In this document: positions 20,799-30,108 of the stretch, piece by piece
How positions within the stretch are numbered: position 1 is the stretch's first letter
How the letters are laid out: each line of letters opens with the position of its first letter
Source: Arsenicicoccus bolidensis DSM 15745
Lineage (GTDB): Bacteria; Actinomycetota; Actinomycetes; Actinomycetales; Dermatophilaceae
Direction of reading: 5' to 3'
Assembly (NCBI RefSeq): GCF_000426385.1
Contig: NZ_AUFG01000006.1
Coordinates: 62,001-126,000 of the forward strand
DNA: 64,000 nucleotides
The notes under the pieces: generated by a model
Databases searched by the model: none
What the model was told of the DNA's origin: nothing
What the model saw: only the letters and a program-made list of their open reading frames with translations
Position numbers and translations under genes: made by a program

Positions 20799-21755
20799 TC
20801 AGCCGCGCAGCTGGGGCACCACGTGCTCGGCGAAGGTCTCGATGAACTGCGCCTGGGACTGGCCGACGTGGTGCAGGTAGACCTCGTCGAAGCCCAGGTC
20901 CACCATCTCCTTGACCTGGGCGGCGATGGCCTGGTGGTCCGAGCTGACGATGACCGACTGGGCGATCTGCTCGTCGGAGACGTTCTGGCTGATGACGTCG
21001 AGCTGGGTCGTGGTCAGGTCCCAGCACACCGGCGGCGGGAACACGTTGGTGCTCCACTGGTCCCGGGCGATCTCCCAGGCCTCGTCCTCGGTCGGGGCCC
21101 ACGAGACGTGCACCTGCAGGGTGAGGGTGCCGGCTCCGCCGGCCTCGCGGTATGCCGCGACCAGGCCCTTGAGCTTGTCCAGGGGCTGGTTGATGGTGGC
21201 CACCCCGTCCGCCCAGGCCGCTCCCTGGCGGGCGGTCTCGACGGAGACCGCAGGCTGGATGAGCTCTGGCGGCTTCTCCGGCAGCGTCCAGAGCCTGGCC
21301 TCGTTGACCGTGACGTGGCCCTGGTGCGTGACGGTCTCGCCGCGGTGCAGGCGACGGATGATGTCGGCGCACTCCAGCAGACGCTCCTGCCGCTCGGCCT
21401 TGGGCGGCCAGGCCTCGCCGGTGATGAACTCGTTGGAGTACTCCCCCGTGCCGAGCGCCACCCAGAAGCGACCGGGGAACATCTGGGCCAGGGTGGCCGA
21501 GGCCTGCGCGATGATCGCGGGGTGGTAGCGGTAGCCCGGCGCGTTGACGCAGCCGAGGCGCAGGTCGGTGCTCGCGAGGGCGGCGCCGAGCCAGGACCAG
21601 GCGAAGCCCGACTGGCCCTGCCTGGAGCCCCACGGCGCCCAGTGGTCCGAGCACATGGCGGCGTCCCAGCCGGCCTGCTGCGCCAGCTGCACGTCGGCGA
21701 GCAGCTGGCGTGGAGAGATCTGTTCGTGCGAGCAGTGGAATCCAACGACAGTCAT
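20799..21755 (-). CDS. LLM-class flavin-dependent oxidoreductase (TIGR03885-like)
   Basis: A 318-aa bacterial-luciferase-like TIM-barrel protein. It shows FHCSHEQISPRQLL, MCSDHWAPW, CVNAPGYRYHPAIIAQASATL and ALGTGEYSNEF, close to the group annotated as probable non-F420 flavin oxidoreductases. Cofactor (FMN or F420) and substrate are not decidable from sequence. It precedes the GH13 gene on the same strand, a pairing I recall from other actinobacteria. Confidence 0.82.
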   Translation of the reverse strand: MTVVGFHCSHEQISPRQLLADVQLAQQAGWDAAMCSDHWAPWGSRQGQSGFAWSWLGAALASTDLRLGCVNAPGYRYHPAIIAQASATLAQMFPGRFWVALGTGEYSNEFITGEAWPPKAERQERLLECADIIRRLHRGETVTHQGHVTVNEARLWTLPEKPPELIQPAVSVETARQGAAWADGVATINQPLDKLKGLVAAYREAGGAGTLTLQVHVSWAPTEDEAWEIARDQWSTNVFPPPVCWDLTTTQLDVISQNVSDEQIAQSVIVSSDHQAIAAQVKEMVDLGFDEVYLHHVGQSQAQFIETFAEHVVPQLRG

Positions 21756-21822
21756 TGCTGACCCCTACCCGGTGCGTCGGCGCCGGAACCTCGCCCGATC
21801 AGCGGTTGTCCGACCCGGAGAG

Positions 21823-21859
21823 TCGTGTGCGCCCCGGGTGGTCACCGGGGCGCACACGA
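21823..21859. terminator. 15-bp inverted repeat after legC
   Basis: Arms 21823-21837 and 21845-21859 are perfectly complementary (TCGTGTGCGCCCCGG), loop 7 nt. It follows the legC stop (21874) on the minus strand by a few bases in the transcript direction and separates the Leg operon from the LLM gene. Confidence 0.7.
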
Positions 21860-21873
21860 TCACGAGGTGCGCG

Positions 21874-23106
21874 TCAGTAGAAGAAGGTCAGGACGGCCTC
21901 GACGACCCGCTCCTGGTCGGCCTCGGTCAGGTCGGTGGAGCAGGGCAGGGACACGCCGCGGGCGAACAGGTCGTCGCCGACGTCCCCACCGAGCACCGTG
22001 GAGCCGGCGAACGGCGGTTGCGCGTGCAACGGCCGCCACAGGGCCCGGCCCTGGACCTGGCGCGAGTTCAGGTGCGCGATGAACGCGTCCCGACCGCCCT
22101 TGTCCTCGGGCACGAGGACGGAGTAGAGCCAGTCGTTGGACTCGGTCCCCTCGATCCGCGGGGGGAGCGTGAGCGGCAGCTCGGCGAAGGCCTCGTCGTA
22201 GCGCCGCGCGATGCGGTGCTTGGCCTCGAGGAAGCCCGGCAGCCGCTCCAGCTGCGCGAGCCCGAGGCCGGCGGCGATGTTGGTGAGGCGGTAGTTGTAG
22301 CCGACCTCGTCGTGCAGGTAGCCGATGTCGGGCACCTTGGCCTGGGTGGTGAGGTGCTTGGCCCGTCGGGCCAGGGCCTCGTCGTCGGTCACCAGCATGC
22401 CCCCGCCGCCGGTGGTGGCGACCTTGTTGCCGTTGAACGAGTAGCACCCGATGCGGCCGACGGTGCCCGTATGACGTCCCGCCAGCTCCCCGGTCGTCCA
22501 GGTCGCGCCGAGCGACTCGGCGGCGTCCTCGAGCACGGCCACGCCGAACCGCTCGCAGATCTCGACGAGCCGGTCCATGTCGGCCGGCTGGCCGAGCACG
22601 TGAACCACCTCGAGGACCTTGGGCAGGGGCTCGCCCGCGTCGACGCGTCGCTGGAGCTCGGTCTCGACCAGGTCGGGGTCGAGGTCCCAGGACGCGTCGC
22701 TGTCCACGAGGACGGCGCGGGCGCCGAGGTAGGCGATCGGGTTGATGGACCCGACGAAGGTGAAGTCGCTGACCATCACCTCGTCGTCGCGCTCGACGCC
22801 GAGCAGGATCAGCGCGACGTGCAGGGCGGCCGTGCCCGAGGAGGTCGCGACGGCGTAGCCGGCGCCGACATACTCAGCGAACCGCTCCTCGAACTCGGAC
22901 ACGAAGGGCCCGACGGAGGACACGAACCCGGACTCGACGGCCTCCAGCACGTAGCGCCGCTCGAGCTCGCCGATGTTGGGGACGGACAGCGGCACGAAGC
23001 CCTGCTCGTGGGCACCGGGGGCGTTCGCCTCGCCGCCCACGCTGTGGCGGGCGCTCGTCGCGGCGCCGGCGTCCGGGGTGCCTGAGGCGGTCTCGGCGTC
23101 GCTCAT
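21874..23106 (-). CDS. legC: LegC-family PLP aminotransferase
   Basis: A 410-aa DegT/DnrJ/EryC1-fold aminotransferase. It would aminate C4 of the 4-keto-6-deoxy nucleotide sugar made by LegB. The PLP lysine is readable in SFNGNKVATTGGGGM; GTAALHVAL and EDAAESLG are the other family blocks. About 38 N-terminal residues precede the conserved core, Ala/Gly-rich and possibly disordered. The ATG at 23106 overlaps the legB stop by 4 bp. It is the last gene of the six-gene operon and is followed by a hairpin. Confidence 0.9.
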   Translation of the reverse strand: MSDAETASGTPDAGAATSARHSVGGEANAPGAHEQGFVPLSVPNIGELERRYVLEAVESGFVSSVGPFVSEFEERFAEYVGAGYAVATSSGTAALHVALILLGVERDDEVMVSDFTFVGSINPIAYLGARAVLVDSDASWDLDPDLVETELQRRVDAGEPLPKVLEVVHVLGQPADMDRLVEICERFGVAVLEDAAESLGATWTTGELAGRHTGTVGRIGCYSFNGNKVATTGGGGMLVTDDEALARRAKHLTTQAKVPDIGYLHDEVGYNYRLTNIAAGLGLAQLERLPGFLEAKHRIARRYDEAFAELPLTLPPRIEGTESNDWLYSVLVPEDKGGRDAFIAHLNSRQVQGRALWRPLHAQPPFAGSTVLGGDVGDDLFARGVSLPCSTDLTEADQERVVEAVLTFFY

Positions 23107-24146
23107 CGGTGGTACCTCGCGGCCTTGTCGGCGTCGACGCGCGGGCGCAGCCACTCGGCCACCTGGGCCAGGCCGTCCTCGAGCGAGACCGTGGGCTCCC
23201 AGCCCAGCAGCTCCTTGGCCTTGCGGGGCTCGGAGAGCAGGATCTCGACCTCGGACCCGGCGGGACGGATGCGCTCCTCGTCGGTGACGATGCGGGCGGA
23301 CGAGCCGGTGACCTGCTTGCAGATCTCGACGATCTCGCCGATGGAGTCCGTGCGGCCGGTGCCGAGCTGGATGACCTCGCCCGGCGGGACGTCCGTCAGC
23401 GCGGCGCGCACGAAGCCGTCCGCGGTGTCGGTGGCGAAGGTGAAGTCGCGCTTGGGCGAGACCGCCCCGAGGCGGATCTCCTCGGCACCCACGAGCATCT
23501 GCGACAGGACCGTCGGGATGACGGCGCGGGTCGACTGGCGCGGCCCGTAGGTGTTGAACGGCCGCAGGATCGCCACCGGCGTCTCGAAGGACAGCGCGTA
23601 GGACTCGCACATCTTGTCCGCGCTGATCTTGGTGGCGGAGTAGGGCGACTGGCCGCGCAGCTCGTGGGTCTCGGTGATCGGCACCTCCTTGGGGGTGCCG
23701 TAGACCTCGGAGGTGGAGGTGTTGACCAGGCGCGGCGTCCCGTGCCGACGGACCGCCTCGAGGACGTTGAGCGTGCCGATCACGTTGGTCTCGACGTAGG
23801 ACCGGGGCGCGACGTAGGAGAAGGGGATCGCGATGAGGGCCGCCAGGTGCAGGACGACGTCCATGCCCTCGACCGAGGCCATCACGTGCTCGGGGTCACG
23901 GATGTCGCCGAGCACGACCTCGGCCTGCCCGTCCTTGAGCGCCTGCTGGAAGCTCGGCGACTCGTCGAGCCAGCCCAGGGACCCGTTGGAGTTGTAGAGG
24001 CAGAAGGCCGAGACCTGCGCCCCGTCGGCGACGAGCCGCTCGACGAGGTGCGAGCCGATGAACCCGTCCGAGCCGGTCACGAGGACCCGCTTGCCCTTGA
24101 GAGTGGCTACGGAGGACGAGTCCTGCTGCGGTGCGGTCATGTTCAC
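23103..24146 (-). CDS. legB: LegB-type nucleotide-sugar 4,6-dehydratase
   Basis: A 347-aa extended short-chain dehydrogenase. It would convert GDP- (or UDP-) GlcNAc to the 4-keto-6-deoxy sugar. VTGSDGFIGSHLV binds NAD, TSTSEVYGTP and the YSATK active-site pair are intact. The GTG at 24146, overlapping the ptmE stop, is preferred over the ATG two codons later because all genes of this operon overlap by 4 bp. Confidence 0.9.
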   Translation of the reverse strand: MNMTAPQQDSSSVATLKGKRVLVTGSDGFIGSHLVERLVADGAQVSAFCLYNSNGSLGWLDESPSFQQALKDGQAEVVLGDIRDPEHVMASVEGMDVVLHLAALIAIPFSYVAPRSYVETNVIGTLNVLEAVRRHGTPRLVNTSTSEVYGTPKEVPITETHELRGQSPYSATKISADKMCESYALSFETPVAILRPFNTYGPRQSTRAVIPTVLSQMLVGAEEIRLGAVSPKRDFTFATDTADGFVRAALTDVPPGEVIQLGTGRTDSIGEIVEICKQVTGSSARIVTDEERIRPAGSEVEILLSEPRKAKELLGWEPTVSLEDGLAQVAEWLRPRVDADKAARYHR

Positions 24147-25201
24147 GCCTGTCCTTTCGCGCGGGCAAGGTCCTTGGGGGTGCCCACATCGATCCAATCC
24201 GATGACATCGTCCACGTGGCGACCCGATCACCACGGTCCAGCAACTGTTGCACGAGCTCCGGCATGGTGCTGGGTCGCCCGTCCGGGAGGAGCTCGAGGG
24301 CGTCGGCGTCGACGGCATACACGGCCGTGTTGATGTCGACGCTGATCGTCGGCTTCTCGCTGATCCCCGTCACGAAGCCCGCGTCGTCGCAGTCCACGAC
24401 GCCGAAGGGGATCTCGTGCTGGTAGCTGCGGGTCGCCATGGTCAGCCGGGCCCCGCTGCGCTCGTGCCGGTCGATGAGCTCCTGGGCGCCGAACTGCACC
24501 ATGAGGTCACCGTTCATCACGAGGACGGGGTCGTGCAGGTCCGGGCGCCGGTCGCGCAGGAGCGTCAGCGAGCCGGCGGTCCCGAGCGGGTTGTCGGGCT
24601 CCTCGCGCAGGTAGTGCACCTGGCACCCGAGCCGGGACCCGTCCCCCAGGTGCTCCTCGATCTGCTCCGCGAGGTAGTTGACGCTGACGTAGATCTCGCG
24701 GATGCCGTCGCCGACGAGGTTGAGGATGATCCACTCGAGGATGGTGCGCCCGGCGACGGTCATCAGCGGCTTGGGGCGGTCCCTGGTGAGCTCGCCGAGC
24801 CGGGTCCCCTTGCCACCGGCCATGATCACGGCGACGTTGGGCAGCGGCTCGCTGCCGACCACGTCGAAGAGCGTGTGCAGCCCGACGAGCCGGCCACCCT
24901 CGTCGACCTCGGGGACCACGGTGAGGTGCCGTGCGCGCAGCAGGTCGAGCACGAGGGCCCGGGGCGACCCGGCGCTGACCGTGGACGGGGTCTTGGTGGC
25001 GAACGGCAGGGCCGGGTCGTCCAGGGCGGCGCCGGCCAGGAGAGCACGCCGGATGTCCCCGTCGGTGAGCAGCCCCTGCAGCACCCGGTCGGGCGAGGTG
25101 ACGAGCGCGACCGTGGTGGCGGCCGCGTCGATGACCTGGAGCGCCTCACGGATCGTCCCCGTCTCGGCGATGCAGGTGCGGTGCAGGTCGCGCGCGGTCA
25201 T
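24143..25201 (-). CDS. ptmE: PtmE-like sugar-1-phosphate guanylyltransferase with CBS domains
   Basis: A 352-aa two-domain protein. Residues about 1-120 are a CBS pair (LLTDGDIRRALL, VGLHTLFDVV); residues about 125-352 are a nucleotidyltransferase with VAVIMAGGKGTRLGELT, RPKPLMTV and LVMNGDLM. The same fusion is found in Campylobacter PtmE, which makes the GDP-linked amino sugar that starts legionaminic-acid synthesis. The CBS region probably senses a nucleotide. ATG at 25201 overlaps the upstream stop. Confidence 0.88.
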   Translation of the reverse strand: MTARDLHRTCIAETGTIREALQVIDAAATTVALVTSPDRVLQGLLTDGDIRRALLAGAALDDPALPFATKTPSTVSAGSPRALVLDLLRARHLTVVPEVDEGGRLVGLHTLFDVVGSEPLPNVAVIMAGGKGTRLGELTRDRPKPLMTVAGRTILEWIILNLVGDGIREIYVSVNYLAEQIEEHLGDGSRLGCQVHYLREEPDNPLGTAGSLTLLRDRRPDLHDPVLVMNGDLMVQFGAQELIDRHERSGARLTMATRSYQHEIPFGVVDCDDAGFVTGISEKPTISVDINTAVYAVDADALELLPDGRPSTMPELVQQLLDRGDRVATWTMSSDWIDVGTPKDLARAKGQA

Positions 25202-26376
25202 CGGTCGGCTCCTTCGATCTCGGCGAACGGCTTGGTGCGGTCGCTCGCCGGCGCCCGGCGGACCACCGCCAGGACCCGCGCGGCGGCGTCCCCACGACCA
25301 TAGGGGTTGACCACGACGGCCGCTGCGGCCCGGCCCTCGGGCGACAGGGCACGCTCGATCGCGGCACGCACCGCGGCGTAGCCCTCGGCGGCGTGGATGA
25401 CGTTGTCGCCCCGCAGTCGTCCCCGCTGCCGCTCGCCGACGTCCACCGCGGGGACGTGGGCGCTGGCGGCCTCGATGATCCCGGACGAGGAGTTGCCGAC
25501 GACGACGTCGACGGCGTGCAGCGCCCGGGGGTAGCGGCTGCCCAGGGACTCGACGACCACCAGCTGGGGGTGGTCGAGCGCCGCCTGCTCGAGGACGGCG
25601 AGGATCTCCTCGCGGCCGGTGTCCAGCCCCGGGTGCGTGGCGAGCACGGTGCCGCAGGTGTCCAGGGTCGCCTGCAGGGCCTCGGCCGCCCACTCCCCCA
25701 CCGGCAGGTCGCCCTCGGCGGTGGGCGGGTGGTAGGTGAACATCGCGAGCGGTCGCAGCACGGGAACGCCGAGGAGGTCGGCGAGCTCGGCGTCCGTCAG
25801 CGCGGTCGACGACGCGAGCCGATCGAGCCCCGGAGCACCGGTCACGTGGACCCGGTCGGCGGGCTCCCCCATCTGCCGCACGCGGCGCGCGGCGTCGGGC
25901 GATGCCACGCAGTGCTGGTCGGCGAGCTTGGTCACGGCGTGGCGGACCCGCTCGTCGACGGCCCCCTCGGTCACCTCTCCGCCGTGCAGGTGCACGACCG
26001 GTATGCCGAGCAGGAAGGCCGCCGGCACGACGTGGAGGAGCTCCCAGCGGTCGCCGAGGACCACGAGGGTGTCGGGGCGCAGCGCGGGCAGCAGGCGCCC
26101 CGCGCCCTCCGCCAGGTGGGCGCCGTGCCGGACCACGGCCGCCGGGTCGAGGTGCTCGACCGGCGGGCACAGGGCATGGAGGCGCCCGTCGACCACGGCG
26201 TGCGGGGCGACGTCACGCAGCGCGGACGCCAGGGAGTCCACGTCGTAGGCGACGCCGGTGAGCAGGTGCAGCTCGACGTCCGGGTCGTCGGCCAGGGCGG
26301 TGATGACGGGCGAGAGCGGGCCCAGGTCGGCCCGGGTGCCGACGAAGACCGCCACCCTCTGGGGGGTCCGCGTCAT
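25198..26376 (-). CDS. legG: LegG/NeuC hydrolysing nucleotide-sugar 2-epimerase
   Basis: A 392-aa GT-B-fold epimerase. It would release the nucleotide and invert C2 to give free 2,4-diacetamido-2,4,6-trideoxymannose. GTRADLGPLSPVI, VVLGDRWELL, LHGGEVTEGAVDERVRHA and VGNSSSGIIEA are the family blocks with the conserved Asp/Glu/His residues. Start and stop overlap legI and ptmE by 4 bp. Confidence 0.92.
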   Translation of the reverse strand: MTRTPQRVAVFVGTRADLGPLSPVITALADDPDVELHLLTGVAYDVDSLASALRDVAPHAVVDGRLHALCPPVEHLDPAAVVRHGAHLAEGAGRLLPALRPDTLVVLGDRWELLHVVPAAFLLGIPVVHLHGGEVTEGAVDERVRHAVTKLADQHCVASPDAARRVRQMGEPADRVHVTGAPGLDRLASSTALTDAELADLLGVPVLRPLAMFTYHPPTAEGDLPVGEWAAEALQATLDTCGTVLATHPGLDTGREEILAVLEQAALDHPQLVVVESLGSRYPRALHAVDVVVGNSSSGIIEAASAHVPAVDVGERQRGRLRGDNVIHAAEGYAAVRAAIERALSPEGRAAAAVVVNPYGRGDAAARVLAVVRRAPASDRTKPFAEIEGADR

Positions 26377-27443
26377 CGGGCCGCCCTAGCGGCGGGTGCG
26401 TCCGGGGCGAGGTCCGCGTCGACGATCTGGGCACCTGCAGCCACGTCGCGGGCCAGCACGCGCCCGCGGATGTCCACGGCCGGGCTGATGCCGCCCTCGG
26501 GTCGGAGCAGGGACAGGTCGGCACCGTCCAGCGTCGAGCCCGCGCGCAGGTCGCGGCCGGCGTGCCAGCTGCGGCGCACGAGCACCGCGTTGTCCTGCTC
26601 CGAGGGCTGGCGCACCTTGACCCCGTCGCCGAGACCGACCGTGAGGGCCTTGGTGGACCTGACGTAGTCCGCGAGCTCGGCGGGCTCGAGGCTGGCCATG
26701 TGGTCGGGTCCGGGCATCGTGCGGTCGAGCGTGAAGTGCTTCTCGAGGACGGGGGCGCCGAGGGCCACCGCCCCGAGCGCCGTCTGCAGGCCGGGCGTGT
26801 GGTCGGACCAGCCCACGGGGACGCCGTGCGCGGCCTGCAGCGCGGGGATCGCGCGCAGGTTGCACTCCTCGATGGGCGCGGGATAGGCCGACACGCAGTG
26901 GAACAGCACCAGACCGGGGGCCTCGGCGCAGGCGTCGACGGCCGCGGCGACCTCGTCGGAGGTGCCCATGCCGGTCGAGACGAGCATCGTCACGCCCAGG
27001 CGGGCGAGCTCGCGCAGGTAGGGCAGGTTGGTGAGCTCGCCGCTGGAGACCTTCATCGCCGGCAGGCCCAGCTCGGCGAGCGCGTGGGCGCTGTCGAGGT
27101 CGAACGGGGTGGACAGGAACTCCAGCCCGCGCTCGTGGGTGTGGGCCTGGAGCTCGGCCCACGCCGTCATTGGCAGGGTGAGCGCCTCCAGCAGCGATCG
27201 CTGGTCCTGGGCACCGCCGCGGTCCCGCTGGTACGGGGTGGTCGCGGCGACGCTCGACACCAGCTTGGCCGCGTCGAAGGTCTGGAACTTGACCGCGTCG
27301 GCGCCCGCCTCGGCAGCGGTGTCGACCAGGCGGTGGGCGGTCTCCAGGTCGCCGTTGTGGTTGACCCCGGCCTCGGCGATGACGTAGACGTCCCGCTCGG
27401 TCGGGATCGTCCTGTCCCCGATGCTCGCTGCTCGCACGCTCAC
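26373..27443 (-). CDS. legI: LegI/NeuB N,N'-diacetyllegionaminate synthase
   Basis: A 356-aa synthase that condenses the trideoxymannose derivative with phosphoenolpyruvate. The TIM-barrel domain has IAEAGVNHNGD, AVKFQTF, FLSTPFD, VSSGE, GWSDHT and EKHFTLDR (metal-binding His). The last 60 residues form an SAF/antifreeze-like domain (WHAGRDLRAGSTL). It fits NeuB-family length. Coupled by ATGA overlaps on both sides. Confidence 0.95.
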   Translation of the reverse strand: MSVRAASIGDRTIPTERDVYVIAEAGVNHNGDLETAHRLVDTAAEAGADAVKFQTFDAAKLVSSVAATTPYQRDRGGAQDQRSLLEALTLPMTAWAELQAHTHERGLEFLSTPFDLDSAHALAELGLPAMKVSSGELTNLPYLRELARLGVTMLVSTGMGTSDEVAAAVDACAEAPGLVLFHCVSAYPAPIEECNLRAIPALQAAHGVPVGWSDHTPGLQTALGAVALGAPVLEKHFTLDRTMPGPDHMASLEPAELADYVRSTKALTVGLGDGVKVRQPSEQDNAVLVRRSWHAGRDLRAGSTLDGADLSLLRPEGGISPAVDIRGRVLARDVAAGAQIVDADLAPDAPAARAAR

Positions 27444-28120
27444 TGCTGCTCCTCCGTCTGCTCGTCCTGCTCGTCGTCATGGTCGTCGATGCTGCGCGCC
27501 GGGACCCCGGCCACGCGGTGGCCGTCGGGCACGTCCCGTATGACGACCGCGCCCGCCGCCACCACGCATCCGGCCCCGACGCGGACCCCGGGCAGGACGC
27601 GGGCCCCGCTGCCCACGAGCGTCAGGTCTCCGACGCTCGCGCCCCCCAGCACCACGGCCCCCGGCGCCACGTGAACGCCGTCGCCCACCACGACGTCGTG
27701 CTCCACCACGGCGGCGGTGTTGACGATCACGGCTCGGCCGATGCGAGCCGACGGACCGACGTGCGCGTGCTCCAGCACGACCGTGGCCTCGCCGACGATG
27801 CCGTCGGGGGCGACGGTGGCGGTCGCGGCCACGACGGGCGGCATCGAGGCGTGCGGCCGCGCGGCGTCCACGACGCGCAGCCGGACGTGGTTGGCGCCGA
27901 TCCCGGGGACGAGGGCAGCCCCCTGGCTGCGGGCCAGGGCGAGGGCCGCCGCGTCGTCGGCCAGCAGCTGCACGTGGTCCGGCCAGGTCCCCTGGGGGGT
28001 GCCGCTGACCGCGACCACCCGTGCCCCCGCGCGGCGCAGGACGTCGGCGACGCTGCGCGCATGACCCCCGGCTCCCAGCACGGCCCACGGGGCGTCGGTC
28101 TGAGGGTTCGGTGCGGGCAC
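27440..28120 (-). CDS. legH: LegH/NeuD-like sugar N-acetyltransferase
   Basis: A 226-aa protein with an N-terminal Rossmann-like nucleotide-sugar-binding part (WAVLGAGGHARSVADVL) and a C-terminal left-handed beta-helix of hexapeptide repeats. It would acetylate the C4 amine formed by LegC. The C-terminal 15 residues are a Glu/Gln/Asp-rich tail. The GTG at 28120 is fixed by a TATGCT box 6 nt upstream; longer in-frame extensions run through non-coding, GC-skewed sequence. First gene of the operon legH-legI-legG-ptmE-legB-legC. Confidence 0.88.
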   Translation of the reverse strand: MPAPNPQTDAPWAVLGAGGHARSVADVLRRAGARVVAVSGTPQGTWPDHVQLLADDAAALALARSQGAALVPGIGANHVRLRVVDAARPHASMPPVVAATATVAPDGIVGEATVVLEHAHVGPSARIGRAVIVNTAAVVEHDVVVGDGVHVAPGAVVLGGASVGDLTLVGSGARVLPGVRVGAGCVVAAGAVVIRDVPDGHRVAGVPARSIDDHDDEQDEQTEEQQ

Positions 28121-28132
28121 CCGTCCAGCATA
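28121..28132 (-). promoter_or_regulatory. Leaderless promoter of the leg operon
   Basis: TATGCT (28127-28132, minus strand), 6-nt spacer, GTG at 28120. The rest of the intergenic gap to 28276 holds 10-bp GGGCAGGACG-type tandem copies (about 28177-28207) and the ribosome-binding site of the divergent operon. Confidence 0.6.
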
Positions 28133-28276
28133 GTGACGAGCACCGCTCTCCCCCGCCACCGCGCCGGGGGGCCGGGCGGGCAGGACGGGCAGGGCGGGCA
28201 GGACGGCGGCGTGTGACCCCGCCGGCCCAGCGGGCGCGTGGCACCATGGGGCGCACATCGCAGCCAGGAGGTGCCC

Positions 28277-29260
28277 GTGCACGCAGTCGTCCGAGGGGGC
28301 GGGTCGATCGGCGCACGGCACGTCGAGGTCCTGCGCTCCCTGGGCCTCTCCGTCGACCTGTGGCCGGTCCGGCCGCGTCCCCCGGCTGCCGGGATCCTCG
28401 ACGACCAGGACGGGCCGGCGGCCTGCGCCACGGCCGATCTCGTGGTGGTCGCCACCGACACCGGACGGCACGTCGGTGACGCCCTGGCCGCGCTCGACGC
28501 GGGGGCGGACCGCGTCCTGGTCGAGAAGCCCCTGTCCCCCACCGCCGCCGACGCCGAGCCGCTGGTCCGGCACGGTCGGGCCGACCGGGTGCGCGTCGCC
28601 GCGCCCCTGCGCGGGCACCTGGCCTACGCCGCCGTCCTCGACCTGGTCGGTGGCGCGAGCCGACCGCTGTCGGCCCACGTCTCCTGCCAGTCCTGGCTGC
28701 CCGACTGGCGGCCGGGGCGCGACTACCGCGAGAGCTACTCCGCGCGAGCCGACGAGGGCGGGGTGCTGCGAGACCTCGTCCACGAGCTCGACTACGCGAC
28801 GGCCCTGCTCGGGCGGCCCGAGCTGTCCTGGGCCGCCCTCGACCGCTCCGGCCCCCTGGAGATGAGCGCCGAGCAGGCCGCGACGCTCGCGTGGACGACA
28901 CCGGCCGGCGACCGGGTCCTGGCCCGGCTGGACTACGTCTCCAGACCCGGCCGCCGGCAGCTGTGCCTCGACGGACCCGACCTCCGCGTCGACTGGGACG
29001 TGCTGTCCCACACCGTGGTCCACGTCGACGCCCAGGGGCAGGGGCACGAGCGCACCTACGCCGACGACGCCGACCGCAACGCCGTCATGGCCCGTCAGGC
29101 CAGGGCCCTTCTCGACGAGGGCCCTGGCCCGGCGGCACCGCCCGACCCCGCCGCACCACCCACGCTCGCGGAGGCGCTCGAGACCGTGCGCCTGTGCGAT
29201 CGCGCCCGGGGGACCGACCCCCCGTCGGTCCCCACCCGTCCCGATCGGAGGACCCCATGA
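28277..29260 (+). CDS. Gfo/Idh/MocA-family oxidoreductase, PtmF-like position
   Basis: A 327-aa NAD(P)-dependent sugar oxidoreductase. VRGGGSIGARHVEVLRSLG is the nucleotide-binding start, VLVEKPLSP the EKP motif and GVLRDLVHELDYA the HELD region. The GTG at 28277 has AGGAGG 5 nt upstream. It is followed by legF with a 4-bp overlap; in Campylobacter, as I recall, an oxidoreductase (ptmF), legF (ptmB) and an SDR (ptmA) lie in the same order. Its exact step (a legionaminate derivative or precursor) is not known. An 11-bp inverted repeat (GGCCAGGGCCC) lies inside the gene at about 29098-29130. Confidence 0.8.
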   Translation: MHAVVRGGGSIGARHVEVLRSLGLSVDLWPVRPRPPAAGILDDQDGPAACATADLVVVATDTGRHVGDALAALDAGADRVLVEKPLSPTAADAEPLVRHGRADRVRVAAPLRGHLAYAAVLDLVGGASRPLSAHVSCQSWLPDWRPGRDYRESYSARADEGGVLRDLVHELDYATALLGRPELSWAALDRSGPLEMSAEQAATLAWTTPAGDRVLARLDYVSRPGRRQLCLDGPDLRVDWDVLSHTVVHVDAQGQGHERTYADDADRNAVMARQARALLDEGPGPAAPPDPAAPPTLAEALETVRLCDRARGTDPPSVPTRPDRRTP

Positions 29261-30108
29261 CCGGCCCGACCAGGAAGCCCGGCCCCCCGACCCCGGCGGG
29301 GCCCGGCGACGGCGCCCCGCGCGTGCTCGCGGTCATCCCCGCCCGGGGCGGGTCCAAGGGCCTCCCCGGCAAGAACGTCCGTGAGCTGGCCGGGCTGCCC
29401 CTGATCTGCCACAGCATCAAGGCCGCCGCCCTGTGCCCGGGCATCACCCGCTGCATCGTCTCCACCGACGACCCGGAGATCGCCGAGGTGGCGCGCACCC
29501 ACGGCGGGGACGTGCCCTTCCTGCGTCCGGACCGGCTCGCGACCGACTGGACCCCCATGGGGCCCGTGATGCAGCACGCGCTCGAGACCGTGGAGCAGCA
29601 GGAGGGTTCGACCTACGACGTCTTCGTCCTGCTCGACCCGACCAGCCCCTCACGGATCCCGCAGCAGATCGCCGAGGCCATCTCCCAGCTGCACGAGTCC
29701 CCGGACCTCGACGGCGTCATCAGCGTGTCCGAGCCGACCTTCCAGCCCACCTGGGTCGGCGTCCGCGAGACCACGCCGTCCGGACCCGTGGAGCGCTACT
29801 ACGCCGAGGGGCGGGGTGTCACCCGCCGCCAGGACACCGGCCGCTTCCTGCGCATCAACGGCAACTTCTACGTCTGGCGCGCGGACTTCGTGCGCCGCCT
29901 GCAGGTGTCCTGGTTCGACGAGGGCCGGCACGGGATGTACGAGATCCCCGAGCCGCAGGCCTTCTCCATCGACGACGAGTACGAGTTCCGGCTCATCGAG
30001 GCGCTGCTGGGCGCCGGGCTGCTGGACCTCCCGTGGCTCGGCGCCGGCGCCGGCAGCAACAGCGACAGCGGCAACGACAGCGGGGACGCGCAGGAGGCAG
30101 GACGATGA
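29257..30108 (+). CDS. legF: CMP-legionaminate synthetase (NeuA/LegF-like cytidylyltransferase)
   Basis: A 283-aa cytidylyltransferase that activates legionaminic acid with CTP. VIPARGGSKGLPGKNV is the CTP-binding signature, with LLDPTSPSR and FSIDDEYEFRLIEALL near the end. A 22-residue Pro/Gly-rich N-terminal extension and a Gly/Ser/Asn tail flank the core. The ATG at 29257 overlaps the upstream TGA; its own stop overlaps the SDR gene. Confidence 0.93.
   Translation: MTGPTRKPGPPTPAGPGDGAPRVLAVIPARGGSKGLPGKNVRELAGLPLICHSIKAAALCPGITRCIVSTDDPEIAEVARTHGGDVPFLRPDRLATDWTPMGPVMQHALETVEQQEGSTYDVFVLLDPTSPSRIPQQIAEAISQLHESPDLDGVISVSEPTFQPTWVGVRETTPSGPVERYYAEGRGVTRRQDTGRFLRINGNFYVWRADFVRRLQVSWFDEGRHGMYEIPEPQAFSIDDEYEFRLIEALLGAGLLDLPWLGAGAGSNSDSGNDSGDAQEAGR

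Noticed and set aside
28891-29256. Longer N-terminus for the cytidylyltransferase
   Set aside because: It is a wrong-frame reading of the oxidoreductase gene; the ATG at 29257 has the ATGA overlap used throughout the locus.
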